DNA of 64,000 bases from the NCBI RefSeq assembly GCF_000337375.1, contig NZ_AOJG01000017.1:1-64000 (forward strand). The letters are read 5' to 3'. This DNA is from Halorubrum lipolyticum DSM 21995. GTDB taxonomy: Archaea; Halobacteriota; Halobacteria; Halobacteriales; Haloferacaceae. Below the pieces are notes generated by a model. The model was not told the origin of the DNA. It worked only from the letters and a program-made list of their open reading frames with translations, and ran no database searches. Position numbers and translations under genes: made by a program. Shown here piece by piece: positions 1-9,300 of the stretch. Positions within the stretch are counted from its first letter, which is position 1; each line of letters opens with the position of its first letter.

Positions 1-77
1 AGGTGATGCAGGAGACCGGCGGCAGCGCCGACCCCGGCGAGGTGAACGGGCTGCTCCGCGAGGAGCTGGACGGGTAA
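1..77 (+). CDS. gatB: Asp/Glu-tRNA amidotransferase subunit B, C-terminal end (partial)
   Basis: Only the last 24 codons lie in the window, read in frame 3 and ending in TAA. The tail contains a KxxGGxADPxxVNxLLxEEL-like pattern (here VMQETGGSADPGEVNGLLRE), typical of the C-terminal YqeY-like domain of GatB. This subunit converts mischarged Glu-tRNA(Gln) or Asp-tRNA(Asn) to the amidated form using ammonia from GatA. The GatE paralogue is a less likely alternative, because it shares this tail domain. Confidence 0.7.
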   Translation, partial: VMQETGGSADPGEVNGLLREELDG

Positions 78-111
78 CCGCCGTGAGCGCCCGCAGCGAG
101 GCTCCGGACCG

Positions 112-330
112 ATGAACGTCACCGTCGAGGTCGTCGGCGAGGGGACGGACGAGTACGACCTCCCCGACGACGCCACCTACGCCGACCTCATCCGCGAGGC
201 GGGCTACCACCCGCAGGAGGCGTCGGCGCTCGTCGACGGCTCGCCGGTCCCTGGTGACCGCGTCGTCGACGCCGGATCGGTGAAGCTGCTTCGGCTTATA
301 AAAGGCGGGTCGACGGACGACGGCGCGTGA
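112..330 (+). CDS. samp2: SAMP2-type ubiquitin-like small archaeal modifier protein
   Basis: A 72-residue beta-grasp protein whose start (MNVTVEVVGE) and end (VKLLRLIKGG) closely follow Haloferax SAMP2. Known SAMP2 proteins are activated by the E1-like UbaA at a C-terminal Gly-Gly. They are then attached to lysines or act as sulfur carrier for tRNA wobble-uridine thiolation. Here the Gly-Gly is at residues 65-66 and six residues (STDDGA) follow before the stop, so the predicted product is longer than the mature form. The next gene overlaps its stop (GTGA), suggesting translational coupling. Family assignment is confident; the effect of the tail is unknown. Confidence 0.9.
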   Translation: MNVTVEVVGEGTDEYDLPDDATYADLIREAGYHPQEASALVDGSPVPGDRVVDAGSVKLLRLIKGGSTDDGA

Positions 331-926
331 GCGGGGAGCGCGACGCCGGCGACTCGACCGAGCTCGACCGCGACCCGCCCGACGGAGTCGCGATCGAGCC
401 CGCGACGCCCGACGACCGGCTCGACGCGCTCCGCGTGCTCGACGCCGCGATGCTGGAGACGGACCCCGAAGTCGTCGACGCCGCGATCGACGCCGGCGAC
501 GCCCTCGTCGCCCGGTTTACACGGACGGGCGCGGTCGTCGGCGCGCTGGTCGCGACGCGGCCCGAGCCGGACCGACTCCACGTCGACGCCCTCGCCGTCC
601 GGCGGTCGCGTCGCGGTCGCGGGATCGGCTCCGCGCTCGTCGCCGCGGCGGTGCGACGCGCCGAGCGCGACGCCGAGTCCACGGCCGTCACCGCGGGGTT
701 CGACGCCGACCTGCGAGCCCTCTACGCGGGCCTCGGGTTCTCGGTCCGACCGGCCCGATACGAGGACGCTCTCGACCCCGGCGCCACCGACGCCGGCGCT
801 CCCGACCCCGGCGCCTCCGACTCCGGTGCCTCCGACTCCGGCGCTGACCGCGTCGCGGAGGGCGACGCAGACCGTCTGTGGGGGCGGAGAGCGGCGGACA
901 GAGCGACGGGAGGGGAGTCGCCGTGA
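327..926 (+). CDS. GNAT family N-acetyltransferase
   Basis: A 199-residue protein starting with GTG that overlaps the samp2 stop. Residues about 25-150 form a GNAT fold: a beta strand LHVDALAV followed by the acetyl-CoA pyrophosphate loop RRGRGIGSALV and the late motif LYAGLGFSV. The C-terminal 50 residues are a low-complexity tail with five near-repeats of the type (D/S)xGA, encoded by a degenerate 15-base repeat around 775-850. The substrate cannot be told; RimI-like protein N-terminal acetylation is one possibility. The overlap suggests co-transcription with samp2. Confidence 0.8.
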   Translation: MSGERDAGDSTELDRDPPDGVAIEPATPDDRLDALRVLDAAMLETDPEVVDAAIDAGDALVARFTRTGAVVGALVATRPEPDRLHVDALAVRRSRRGRGIGSALVAAAVRRAERDAESTAVTAGFDADLRALYAGLGFSVRPARYEDALDPGATDAGAPDPGASDSGASDSGADRVAEGDADRLWGRRAADRATGGESP

Positions 927-1005
927 CCCCGACGCAAGCGGCGCGTCCGACTCGCGGCTGACTGAGCTTTTTCCATGTGGTACGCGTACACATACTTCCC
1001 TGTCG

Positions 1006-1413
1006 ATGTCCTCTACAACCGGCTCTCACGACACTCTCGATGGTACCGACGGCGGGGCGGTAGACTCGGTCGACGGTCCCTGGCTTCGGTCGACCGCGTC
1101 CGCGGGCACCCGGCCGAAGAGCGAGCGCTATCCCGGCTGTCACCACCGCGTCCGCGTCGCCGCGCTCACGGCCGAGGTGGAAGCGCTCGAGGCGGAGGTC
1201 GAGGCGCTCGAACAGATCGTCGAGTCGAAGGAGCGACAGCGGCAGCAGCTGATCGACAACTACGAGACGATCGTCGCGGCCCGGTCTGAGGCCGACGACG
1301 CGGCCGACGCCGAGTCCGACGCGTCCGACGAGACCGAGAGGTGGCGACTGCGCGCCGCGGTCGCGTCGCGTCTCGAACGGGCGGCGGCGTGGGTGCGACG
1401 GTCGGACGAGTAG
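1006..1413 (+). CDS. Small coiled-coil protein, function unknown
   Basis: A 135-residue acidic protein. The ATG at 1006 was preferred over the upstream GTG (826), which overlaps the acetyltransferase gene, and an AT-richer tract lies about 25-40 bases before it. Residues ~45-85 form a heptad-rich helix (VAALTAEVEALEAEVEALEQ) typical of a short coiled coil, followed by an acidic linker and a basic amphipathic C-terminus. It resembles haloarchaeal DUF7310-type coiled-coil proteins often found beside rlmE. No enzymatic motif is visible; an oligomerisation or adaptor role would be a guess. Confidence 0.6.
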   Translation: MSSTTGSHDTLDGTDGGAVDSVDGPWLRSTASAGTRPKSERYPGCHHRVRVAALTAEVEALEAEVEALEQIVESKERQRQQLIDNYETIVAARSEADDAADAESDASDETERWRLRAAVASRLERAAAWVRRSDE

Positions 1414-1544
1414 CCGGAGCAGTCGTCCGTCGGCGGGCCGCTCACCGATGTCCATTTCCGGAGCGACCCCGTCAGTCCGGGTATGAACGCCGATTCGCTC
1501 GCGATTTCGACAGACATTCACCCCCGAGCCGCGGTGAGAGACAC

Positions 1545-2342
1545 ATGAGTGGAAAAGACGACTACTACAACCGGTCGAAACAGCAGGGGTACCGGAGCCG
1601 CGCCTCCTACAAGCTGAAACAGCTCGACGAGGAGGCGGACCTCTTCGAGCGCGGCGACACCGTCGTCGACCTCGGCGCCGCGCCCGGCGGCTGGCTGCAG
1701 GTCGCCGCCGAGGAGGTGGGCGAGTCGGGGACCGTCATCGGCGTCGACCTCCAGCGTATCGACGACCTCGAGGAGCACGACGTGCAGACGCTCCGCGGCG
1801 ACATGACCGAGGAGCGCACCCGCCACTACCTGCGCGAGGCGGTCGGCGAGCGCGGCGCGGACGTGGTTATCTCCGACATGGCGCCGAACATGACCGGCGA
1901 GTACGCGCTCGACCACGCCCGGTCGGTCCACCTCGCGCGGCAGGCGTTCGACGTGGCCGAGGAGCTGCTCGCGCCCGGCGGCGACTTCGTCGTGAAGGTG
2001 TTCCAGGGCGAGGACCTCGACGCCTTCCGCGAGGACGTTCGCGCGGAGTTCGAGTACCTCCGGACCGTCTCGCCGCCGGCCTCCCGCGACTCCTCCTCGG
2101 AGGTGTACCTCGTCGCCAAGGGACTGAACACCGCCCCCGTCGCGGCCGGTGACCGGATCGAGGTGACCGTCGAGGAGCGCGGCGACGAGGGCGACGGGAT
2201 CGCGTACGTCGAGGGGTACTCGATCTTCGTCTCCGACGCCGACGTGGGCGAGACGGTGACCGTCGAGGTCGACGACGCCAAGCCGCGGTTCGGGTTCGCG
2301 ACGCGCGTCGGCGGCGGCGAGAGCGACCGCGGCGACGAGTAG
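1545..2342 (+). CDS. rlmE: 23S rRNA (uridine-2'-O-)methyltransferase RlmE/FtsJ with TRAM domain
   Basis: A 265-residue SAM-dependent methyltransferase that 2'-O-methylates a uridine in the 23S rRNA A-loop. The SAM-binding motif [10 protein letters not shown] lies at residues ~39-48. The K-D-K-E catalytic tetrad can be traced as the lysine in YKLKQL, the aspartate in DMAPNMTG, the lysine in VVKVFQG and the glutamate in [18 protein letters not shown]-binding domain occupies residues ~200-258, as in other haloarchaeal RlmE proteins. The ATG at 1545 was chosen because [19 protein letters not shown] is the conserved FtsJ N-terminus; the longer reading overlaps the preceding gene. Confidence 0.93.
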   Translation: MSGKDDYYNRSKQQGYRSRASYKLKQLDEEADLFERGDTVVDLGAAPGGWLQVAAEEVGESGTVIGVDLQRIDDLEEHDVQTLRGDMTEERTRHYLREAVGERGADVVISDMAPNMTGEYALDHARSVHLARQAFDVAEELLAPGGDFVVKVFQGEDLDAFREDVRAEFEYLRTVSPPASRDSSSEVYLVAKGLNTAPVAAGDRIEVTVEERGDEGDGIAYVEGYSIFVSDADVGETVTVEVDDAKPRFGFATRVGGGESDRGDE

Positions 2343-2440
2343 ACAGCGGCGACGAGTAGACAGCGGCCGCGGCGACGAATTGACCGCGAGTGGAGGGCGA
2401 CTTCCGGAGCCGTTATTACACGAGATAATTCGCGTCGAGC

Positions 2441-2469
2441 GGTTATATACCCCCGCCCGAAACGGGCGG
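2441..2469 (+). promoter_or_regulatory. TATA box and perfect palindrome before the chemoreceptor gene
   Basis: GGTTATATAC at 2441-2450 sits 23-32 bases before the ATG at 2473, the spacing of a leaderless haloarchaeal transcript. Directly after it, CCGCCCG (2453-2459) and CGGGCGG (2463-2469) form a perfect inverted repeat with an AAA loop that covers the expected start site. It may be an operator or an RNA hairpin at the 5' end. Confidence 0.55.
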
Positions 2470-2472
2470 CAA

Positions 2473-4995
2473 ATGGATCGCAACGGCACGGGAGACCGAT
2501 CGGACGAAGCGGAGACGTACCGAGAGAACGGAGCGCGGTCGAACGGTCGCGGATCGGACGGTCACGGATCGAACGGCCGTGGATCGAACCCGGAGGCGGC
2601 GCGGGCCGCGAACGGGGAGGCGGCGCGGGCCGCGAACGGGCAATCGACGCGAACCCCGAGCGACGACGCGCCGATCGAGGCGTTCAGCGAGGTCGCGGCG
2701 CGCCTCGCCGACGGCGACCTCGGAGCGCGCTTCCCGGAGGCGGCGGCGAGCGGGGACGCCGCCGCGCTCGCGAGGGATCTCAACGCGTTCGTCGAGGGGG
2801 TCGCCGAGACGCTGTCCGCGACGGAGGGGTTCGGCGACGAGGTCGCGGGGGCCTCCGAGCACGTGCGGTCGAACGTGGCGCGAGCGAAGGCGCAGAGCGA
2901 CGACGTGTACGAGGCGGTCGACGGGATCGAGACGGCCGCGACCCGCCAGCGCGACGACATCGCGGAGGCGACCCGAGAGCTCCAGAGCGTCTCGGCCGCG
3001 ACGGAGGAGGTCGCGGCGTCGGCGGAGGAGGTGGCGACGACCGCCGGGAACGTCGCCGAGCGCGCCGACGAGGGGAACGACGCCGCCGCGTCGGCGATCG
3101 AGGAGCTCCAGGTGGTCGACGAGCGGACCGAGACGGCGCTCGACCGCGTCGAGGAGCTGGAGGCTGAGGTCGCGGCGATCGAGGACGTCACCGACCTCAT
3201 CCGCGACATCGCCGACGAGACGAACATCCTCGCGCTGAACGCCTCCATCGAGGCCGCGCGGGCGGGCGAGGCCGGCGCCGGGTTCGAGGTCGTCGCCGAG
3301 GAGGTCAAGAGCCTCGCCGAGGAGTCCCGCGACGCGACCGCCGAGATCGAGTCGTCGATCGGCTCGGTGCGCGACGAGACCGACGCGACCGTCGCGGAGA
3401 TTACGGACATGCGCGATCGGGTCGGCGAGGGGATAGACACCGCCGAGAACGCCCTCGAGGCGTTCACTGACCTGACCGACGACATCGAGGAGACCACGAG
3501 CGGCGTCGAAGAGATTAGCGACGCGACCGACGACCAGGCGGCCGCGATCGAGGAGGCGGTCGACATGGTCGAGTCGGTCGGGGGCCTCGCGGACGACACC
3601 GCCGAGGACGCGGCCGAGGTGACGACGATCGCCCACACGCAGAAGACGTCGCTGACGGAGGTGGCCGCCGGCGCGTCGACGCTGAACGACCGAACCGGGG
3701 CGCTCGACGACCGGCTCGACGCCTACGACCTCGCCGGGAGCGCCGCGGGCGGCGACGACACGGTCGTCGAGTTCTGGCACGCGCTCGGGGGGCGCAAGGC
3801 GCGGCTGCTCGACGAGTTCGTCGACGAGTTCGAGGCGGCGACCGAGGGCGTCTCGATTCGGCCCTCCTCGAAGGGGAGCTACCGGGGCGTGTTCGACGCC
3901 ACCCTCGCGGCGGCCGAGCGGGGCGAGCCCCCGGCGATCGCGCACCTCTACGAGATCGGCACCGAGCGCGCGCTCGACAGCGGGGCGTTCGCCCCGGTGG
4001 AGGACCTGCTCGCGGAGACGCAGCTCTCCCCCGACGACCTCCTCGACCCGGTCGCGAACTACTACCGGACCGACGGGCGGCTCCACTCGCTCCCCTTCAA
4101 CGCCTCGACGCCGGTGCTCTACTACGACCGGGCGGCCTTCGAGCGCGCCGGGCTGAACCCGGACGACCCGCCGGCGACGTTCGCCGAGGTGCGGCACTGC
4201 GCCGAGCGGCTGGTCGAGCGCGGCGGCGTCGAGACCGGGATCACGTTCGCGAACTACTCGTGGTTCGTCGAGCAGTGGTTCGCCGAGGCGGGCCAGCCGC
4301 TCGTCGACGCCGAGAACGGGCGGGCGGGAGCGCCGACCGAGGCGTACTTCGACGCCGAGGCCGGCGAGCGGGTGTACGAGTGGATCGCCGACATGGCGGC
4401 CGACGGCCTCTATCACGACCCCGGTATCGAGGCCCGCGGGCAGGCGCGGGAGGCGTTCCACGAGGGGCGCGCCGGAATGCTGATCGGGTCGACCTCGGCG
4501 ATGGTGGGCGTTCGCGAGGGCGCGTCGTTCCCGGTCGGAACGGGGTACTTCCCGGTGGCCGACGAGCGTCACGGGGTCGTCGTGGGGGGCGGCTCGCTGT
4601 GGGTCGCCGACCGGGCGTCGACCGCGCAGCAGCGGGCGGCCGCCGCGTTCCTCGGGTGGCTCGCCGCGCCGGAACAGCAGGCGCGGTGGCACCGGGAGAC
4701 GGGATACTTTCCGGTCCACGAGGGGGCCGTCGACCGACTGGCGCGAGACGGCTGGTTCGACGAGAACCCCGGCTACCGGACGGCGATGGACCAGCTGCTG
4801 GACGCCGAGGAGTCGCCGGCCACGACCGGTGCCCGGATCGGTCCGTTCGACACCGTCCGGACGCTGGTCGCCGAGGCCTCCGTCGAGGCGCGGGAGTACG
4901 GGGTCGCGGAGGCGCTCGACAGGCTGACGGAAAGCGCGGAGCTCCAGCTCCGGTCGTACGCCGAGGGGACGGAAGCGGGATCTGACGCCCGGTAG
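2473..4995 (+). CDS. Soluble methyl-accepting chemotaxis protein fused to a sugar-binding-protein (UgpB-like) domain
   Basis: An 840-residue protein with no signal peptide or membrane segment. Residues 1-65 are a disordered Gly/Asn/Ala linker with repeats; ~70-130 look HAMP-like; ~140-410 are a long helical MCP signalling domain. Its tip ([20 protein letters not shown], from about residue 248) is the CheA/CheW-binding hairpin. From ~429 to ~745 follows a type 1 extracellular-solute-binding-protein fold (start [19 protein letters not shown], later [17 protein letters not shown]), as in glycerol-3-phosphate or maltose binding proteins. The order is unusual because sensing domains normally precede the signalling hairpin. 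It probably senses a cytoplasmic sugar or phospho-ester and signals to CheA; no che genes lie nearby. The ATG at 2473 fits the TATA box. Confidence 0.85.
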   Translation: MDRNGTGDRSDEAETYRENGARSNGRGSDGHGSNGRGSNPEAARAANGEAARAANGQSTRTPSDDAPIEAFSEVAARLADGDLGARFPEAAASGDAAALARDLNAFVEGVAETLSATEGFGDEVAGASEHVRSNVARAKAQSDDVYEAVDGIETAATRQRDDIAEATRELQSVSAATEEVAASAEEVATTAGNVAERADEGNDAAASAIEELQVVDERTETALDRVEELEAEVAAIEDVTDLIRDIADETNILALNASIEAARAGEAGAGFEVVAEEVKSLAEESRDATAEIESSIGSVRDETDATVAEITDMRDRVGEGIDTAENALEAFTDLTDDIEETTSGVEEISDATDDQAAAIEEAVDMVESVGGLADDTAEDAAEVTTIAHTQKTSLTEVAAGASTLNDRTGALDDRLDAYDLAGSAAGGDDTVVEFWHALGGRKARLLDEFVDEFEAATEGVSIRPSSKGSYRGVFDATLAAAERGEPPAIAHLYEIGTERALDSGAFAPVEDLLAETQLSPDDLLDPVANYYRTDGRLHSLPFNASTPVLYYDRAAFERAGLNPDDPPATFAEVRHCAERLVERGGVETGITFANYSWFVEQWFAEAGQPLVDAENGRAGAPTEAYFDAEAGERVYEWIADMAADGLYHDPGIEARGQAREAFHEGRAGMLIGSTSAMVGVREGASFPVGTGYFPVADERHGVVVGGGSLWVADRASTAQQRAAAAFLGWLAAPEQQARWHRETGYFPVHEGAVDRLARDGWFDENPGYRTAMDQLLDAEESPATTGARIGPFDTVRTLVAEASVEAREYGVAEALDRLTESAELQLRSYAEGTEAGSDAR

Positions 4996-5016
4996 ACGGG
5001 AGCGAACCGAACGCGT

Positions 5017-5532
5017 TCAGGCCGCGCTGCCCCGCCGGACCCACTCGCGGAGCGTGAACCGGTCGAACGCGGTCTCGGCGGCAACGGTCCACTCGTTCGT
5101 GTCCCACGCCGGGTAGAACGTGTCGCCGTCGTAGCTCCCCGCCACGTGACTGAGCACCATCCGATCGAGGTGCGGCTGGAACAGCTCGTAGATCGTTCCG
5201 CCGCCGAGGACGTAGACGAGGTCGCCGTCGCTGCCGGCGGTATTGCCTCCGCCGGCGATCTCCTCGGCGCGTGCGATCGCCGACTCGACGCCGTCGGCGA
5301 CGACCGCGGTCGGAACGTCGACCGAGTCGGCGCTCCGGCTCACCACGATCTGGCGGGAGCCGGGGAGGTCGTCGCGCATCGAGTCGAAAGTACGGCGGCC
5401 CAGGATGACGGGCGAGCCCGCGACGCGCTCCCGGTACTGTCGGACGTCGGCCTCGATATGGGGCCACGGCACCTCGCCGTCCCTGCCGATCGCTCGGTTC
5501 TCCGCGACCGCCGCGACGCTGACGAGTTGCAC
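5017..5532 (-). CDS. folA: Dihydrofolate reductase
   Basis: A 171-residue enzyme (GTG start) that reduces dihydrofolate to tetrahydrofolate with NADPH. Visible signatures are the N-terminal substrate loop ([17 protein letters not shown], with the Pro-Trp pair), the NADPH-binding GRRTFDSM and [11 protein letters not shown], and a C-terminal strand region ending FTLREWVRR. The length fits haloarchaeal DHFRs. The folCP fusion gene at 25360-27993 supplies other steps of the same pathway. The gene converges with the chemoreceptor gene and appears monocistronic. Confidence 0.95.
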   Translation of the reverse strand: MQLVSVAAVAENRAIGRDGEVPWPHIEADVRQYRERVAGSPVILGRRTFDSMRDDLPGSRQIVVSRSADSVDVPTAVVADGVESAIARAEEIAGGGNTAGSDGDLVYVLGGGTIYELFQPHLDRMVLSHVAGSYDGDTFYPAWDTNEWTVAAETAFDRFTLREWVRRGSAA

Positions 5533-5615
5533 GGGGATCGTACGAGCGCGGGCGACAAAAAGCGGTCGGGCGTGAGGCGGGGACGACGAGAGGCGGAGCG
5601 ACGAGAACAGCCGCG

Positions 5616-6674
5616 CTACTCCCCGAGCCCGAGGAGGTCGAACGGGTAGCCGTTGTCGTTGTCGTCGGCCTGCTCGTAGACGACGCGGGCGGTCGCCACG
5701 TCCTGGATCGCGAGGCCGGTGGAGTCGAAGACGGTGACGCCGTCGACGCCGGCGTCGTCGGCCCCTCCTGCACCGCTCCCGAATCCGGCACCGGTGCGTC
5801 CCGGGCGGTTACCGACGACGATCTCGCCGATCTCGCCGTAGATGTCCTCGTCGGTCAGCGTGCCCGCGGCGTAGGGGACGTTGATCTCGCCGGAGTGGGT
5901 GCACTGCTCGCGGTCGTCGATGACGATCGTCGCGTCCAAGAGGAGGTCGTCGGCGAGCTCGTGTTTCCCCTCGGCGTCCGCGCCCATCGCGTTGATGTGG
6001 GTGTGATCGCCCACGTCGTCGAGGCCGACGATCGGCTCCTCGACGGGGGTCACCGTCGAGAGCACGTCGCAGTGGCCGGCCTCCGATATCGAGCCCGCCC
6101 GCACGTCGAACCGGTCCTCGAACGCCGCGACGAAGTCGGCGACGCGCTCCTCGTCGAGGTCGCTGACCACGACCTCCTCGATATCGCGGACCTCAGCGAT
6201 CGCCTCGAGTTGGGTGTACGACTGGACGCCGGCACCGACGATCCCGAGCGAGGTCGCGTCCGGGACCGCCAGCTCGTCAGTGGCGACCGCGGCGGCCGCG
6301 CCGGTGCGTTTCATCGTGAGCGTCGTGCCGTCGAGGACCGCCAGCGGGAACGCCGTCTCGGGGTCGGAGTAGATCATCGTCCCCATCACGGTCGGGAGGT
6401 CGTGGTCGGCGGGGTTGTCGGTGTGGACGTTCACCCACTTGATCCCGGCGGCGTCCCACCCGGCGTCCTCGGCGGTGTCCTCCGTGCGCACGTCGAGGTA
6501 GGCGGGCATCGAGCGGAAGTCGCCGTTGTACTCCGGGAGGTCGATGTACGATTTCGCGGGCATCTTGGCGTTCCCGCGCTCGTAGGCGGTGAAGGCGCCC
6601 CGAACCGCGTCGATGACGCGGTCCATGCGGGCGTTCTCGTCGACGTCGTCGGCGTTCAAAAGCAGCGTCTGCAT
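5616..6674 (-). CDS. Ornithine cyclodeaminase / alanine dehydrogenase family protein
   Basis: A 352-residue NAD(P)-dependent enzyme of the mu-crystallin/OCD family. Conserved features are the N-terminal substrate part ([20 protein letters not shown], then [12 protein letters not shown]), the [19 protein letters not shown] region, and a Rossmann motif [17 protein letters not shown] for NAD(H). The internal ATG at 6674 was preferred to the longer reading because [11 protein letters not shown] is the family start. Archaeal members such as Archaeoglobus Ala interconvert alanine and pyruvate, while others form proline from ornithine; sequence alone does not decide. A Gly/Ala-rich insertion (about residues 285-305) is unusual. 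Confidence 0.85.
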   Translation of the reverse strand: MQTLLLNADDVDENARMDRVIDAVRGAFTAYERGNAKMPAKSYIDLPEYNGDFRSMPAYLDVRTEDTAEDAGWDAAGIKWVNVHTDNPADHDLPTVMGTMIYSDPETAFPLAVLDGTTLTMKRTGAAAAVATDELAVPDATSLGIVGAGVQSYTQLEAIAEVRDIEEVVVSDLDEERVADFVAAFEDRFDVRAGSISEAGHCDVLSTVTPVEEPIVGLDDVGDHTHINAMGADAEGKHELADDLLLDATIVIDDREQCTHSGEINVPYAAGTLTDEDIYGEIGEIVVGNRPGRTGAGFGSGAGGADDAGVDGVTVFDSTGLAIQDVATARVVYEQADDNDNGYPFDLLGLGE

Positions 6675-6913
6675 GTCGCAAGCTTTGCCGGTGGGGTACT
6701 TCAAGCCTGTTGAATCGACGGCGGGCGTCGGGGAGACCGTGGAGTCGACTTCGGGTGCACGAGCGACGTGAGTTATCACGGTTCAAGGAGGACACCCGCG
6801 GTGTGGCCCGCGGGGCGGATCCGACGACGGAGAGACGCTCCGCGTTCACGCAGAGGATTCAACGACGCCACACCGTTCATCCGGGTCCCACACGCCGGCC
6901 CTCACGCTCGGAA

Positions 6914-7210
6914 TCAGTCCTCGGCCCAGTAGTACAACTCCTCGCGCGGCGCGTCGCAGTTCGGACAGTTCGCCGGGAGCTCTTTGCCGATCTCGCCCAT
7001 CTCGCCGCACTCCCAGCAACGCCACATCACGTAGGCGGTGCCGAACACGTCGCGGGCGTCCGTGAGCGTCAGCGGCTCCGTCCCAGACGGCGACGAGACG
7101 TAGAAGCCGTCGTCGTCGACCCCGCGGACCGTCCCGATCTGGTCACCGTCCTCGTCGTACACCGGTTGTCCGATGCTCACATCGGCGAATACGGGTTCTT
7201 CGGAGGCCAT
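6914..7210 (-). CDS. Rubredoxin-like zinc-ribbon protein with PRC-barrel-like N-terminus
   Basis: A 98-residue protein. Residues 1-55 resemble a small beta-barrel (VFADVSIGQPVYDEDGDQIG, then VRGVDDDGFYV). The C-terminal part holds two Cys pairs, CWECGEMG and CPNCDAPREEL, spaced as in rubredoxin-like knuckles that bind Fe or Zn. It resembles the haloarchaeal DUF7130 family. The ATG at 7210 fits the conserved start MASEEPVFADVSIG. The upstream 239 bases (6675-6913) lie beyond its 3' end and show no gene. The function, perhaps a redox or metal-binding role, is unknown. Confidence 0.75.
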   Translation of the reverse strand: MASEEPVFADVSIGQPVYDEDGDQIGTVRGVDDDGFYVSSPSGTEPLTLTDARDVFGTAYVMWRCWECGEMGEIGKELPANCPNCDAPREELYYWAED

Positions 7211-7355
7211 GCGCGATTGTACGACCCGATCCCTCATAAGTGTGGTAGGAGATAGCACGACGCGTCGTCGCGGACGTCGTGTCGGCGAGACACACCGGTA
7301 GCACCGATACTCGACGAAACTGGAAAACCCAATTTAAACGGGATGAAACGCGGAC

Positions 7356-8354
7356 TCAGGCCACCGGCGTGCGCTCGACGACCGTGCCGTTCACGGTCGG
7401 GTACTGCTCGACGATTTCGCCCTCCGCCAAATCGCCGTCCTCGACCATCTCCTCGAGGAGCCACCACGCGACCTCGACGTGGTCCGACTTGACGGTGTAG
7501 AACTCCTCGGGCACGCCGAGCGCCTCGAAGCGGTCGGCGTCGGCGAACGCCTTCCCGTAGACGAGCGTGCCGTCGTCGGTCACCTCGTCGAACTCGCGCC
7601 GGATGTTCCTCGCCATCCGCTTGAGGCGGTTCCGGTGTTGGGCGGCGTCCTTGAACACGGACGTACAGAAGTACACCTTCTCGTGGCTCGCCATCTCGGA
7701 GACGATCGCGTCGTCCTTCGACCCCTCGACGGCGGACATGTGGCCCTCCTGCAGCTCGAAGCCCTCCTCCTGCATCCGCCGGTAGTTGCCGTCGGACATC
7801 TCGAACTCGTTGATGTTACAGAACTCGGCGGCGCCCTCGTCCAAAAAGTCCAGGAACTCCGGCTCCGCGCGGATGCCGGGAATCTCGAAGGCGGGCGTGA
7901 GCCCCTCCTCGCGGGCGATGTGGAGGATCTCCTCCCACTCGGTGCCGTGCATGTCGCCCCACATCTCGAGCGGCGGGTGGAAGCGGATCTCGTCGAGGCC
8001 GGCCTCCGACAGGCGGCGCATGTTCTCGCGACCGCCCGTGATCCCGGTGTAGAGGTGCGTGTGGTGGTCCTCGCCGAACTCGTCTTTCAGCAGCTCGAGG
8101 TACCGGCACGTCTTCGCCATCGCCTCCTGCGGCTCGCCGCCGGTGATCGAGGTGCCGAGCGCGCTCATGCGCTTGGCCTCCGCGATCACGTCCTCGTCGG
8201 ACTCGACCTTCCGCTCGTTGGCGTACACGTCGGTGACGTTCTTCCGGTTCTCTCCGAGAGGGCAGTAGAAGCAGTCTCGCTGGTCGCAGTAGCCGTAGAC
8301 GAACAGCACCATCTTCCCGCCCTTGGCGCACTGTTCACAGCCCTTGGAGATCAT
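7356..8354 (-). CDS. Radical SAM protein (COG2108-like)
   Basis: A 332-residue protein. The cluster-binding motif near residue 23 is YGYCDQRDCFYCPL, which spaces the cysteines CX4CX2C rather than the usual CX3CX2C; this is a variant of the archaeal PFL-activase-related family. It is preceded by an extra N-terminal pair, GCEQCAKGGKMV. ITGGEPQEA matches the GGEP SAM-binding strand. Further cysteines follow (EFCNINEFEMS, KVYFCTSVF). The substrate is unknown. The ATG at 8354 starts MISKGCEQC, the conserved N-terminus; the longer reading runs through the opposite-strand lipoprotein gene and was rejected. Confidence 0.85.
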   Translation of the reverse strand: MISKGCEQCAKGGKMVLFVYGYCDQRDCFYCPLGENRKNVTDVYANERKVESDEDVIAEAKRMSALGTSITGGEPQEAMAKTCRYLELLKDEFGEDHHTHLYTGITGGRENMRRLSEAGLDEIRFHPPLEMWGDMHGTEWEEILHIAREEGLTPAFEIPGIRAEPEFLDFLDEGAAEFCNINEFEMSDGNYRRMQEEGFELQEGHMSAVEGSKDDAIVSEMASHEKVYFCTSVFKDAAQHRNRLKRMARNIRREFDEVTDDGTLVYGKAFADADRFEALGVPEEFYTVKSDHVEVAWWLLEEMVEDGDLAEGEIVEQYPTVNGTVVERTPVA

Positions 8355-8507
8355 CTGTCCCCCTCTACCGGCTGCGGCCTCAAAAAGCGTCCGAACCACG
8401 CGTTTCCGGGGGATTCGTTGACACGGCGGTGTTCCACGGAGTTCCATATCGTTTCTATTTCCCGAAATAAACACAAAGTATGTACCTCCGCCCGTGTGAC
8501 GACGGGT

Positions 8508-9215
8508 ATGACCAGAGAGCCGACTGTCGACGAGACGGCCGACACCGACGCGTTCACCCGCCGCCGCGCGCTCGCCGCCGGCGGCGGGGTCGCGCTCGCC
8601 GGGCTCGCCGGCTGTACCGCGCTCGACGTCGCTACGGGGGGCCCCGCGGAGTTCGCCGCCGGCACCGCGACGGTCGCGGACGCGGCGCTCGACGAAAGCG
8701 GGTACGAACTCAACGAGCTCACCGAGAACACGCAGACTCGCGAGTTCGACGTCGCCGGTTCGACCCGCGAAGTGCGGGTGACGAGCACGATCGCCGAGTA
8801 CGACAAGGCCGTCGAACTCTTCGGCGAGCGGTATCAGGCAGCGGTGTTCGCCGTGTTGACGACCCCGCGCGTCGAGGTGCTCGGGCAGGCGCTCAATCCC
8901 GTCGGGGAGCTCGACGACGAGGAACGCGCGCAGCTGATCGTGGACCGTTACGAGGGAGTCAGCGACCTCGAACGCAGCTCGGAGTACACGACCGATGTCC
9001 TCGGCACCGACGCATCGGTGACGGTGTATACGGCCGAAGGGGAGATCGGTGGCACCGGTGTGAGCGTCGCTCTCGAGTTCCACGTCTCCGAGGCGGTCGA
9101 GGCCGGCGACGACTACGTCATCCCGCTGGCCGCGTATCCGGAGGCGTTCGGGGACGGGGAGAACGTCCGCCGGATGTTGAACGGGATCGAACACGAACAG
9201 AACGACGAGGACTAA
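8508..9215 (+). CDS. Tat-exported lipoprotein, DUF6517-like
   Basis: A 235-residue secreted protein. The N-terminus carries a Tat motif (FTRRRALAAGGGVALAGLAG) that runs into a lipobox LAGC, so it should be exported folded and lipid-anchored. The mature part is acidic and contains VRVTSTIAEYDKAVEL and LTTPRVEVLGQALNP, typical of haloarchaeal DUF6517 proteins, whose role is unknown. It is divergent from the radical SAM gene, with 153 bases between the two starts. The ATG at 8508 was chosen because upstream codons would precede the Tat signal. Confidence 0.8.
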   Translation: MTREPTVDETADTDAFTRRRALAAGGGVALAGLAGCTALDVATGGPAEFAAGTATVADAALDESGYELNELTENTQTREFDVAGSTREVRVTSTIAEYDKAVELFGERYQAAVFAVLTTPRVEVLGQALNPVGELDDEERAQLIVDRYEGVSDLERSSEYTTDVLGTDASVTVYTAEGEIGGTGVSVALEFHVSEAVEAGDDYVIPLAAYPEAFGDGENVRRMLNGIEHEQNDED

Positions 9216-9300
9216 CGGACAACGACGCTGCGGTCCGCGAATTCGTGGCCCGCTGCACAGAGCCGAAAACATATGCCGGCCCCTCGCGTAGCCCCGCACG

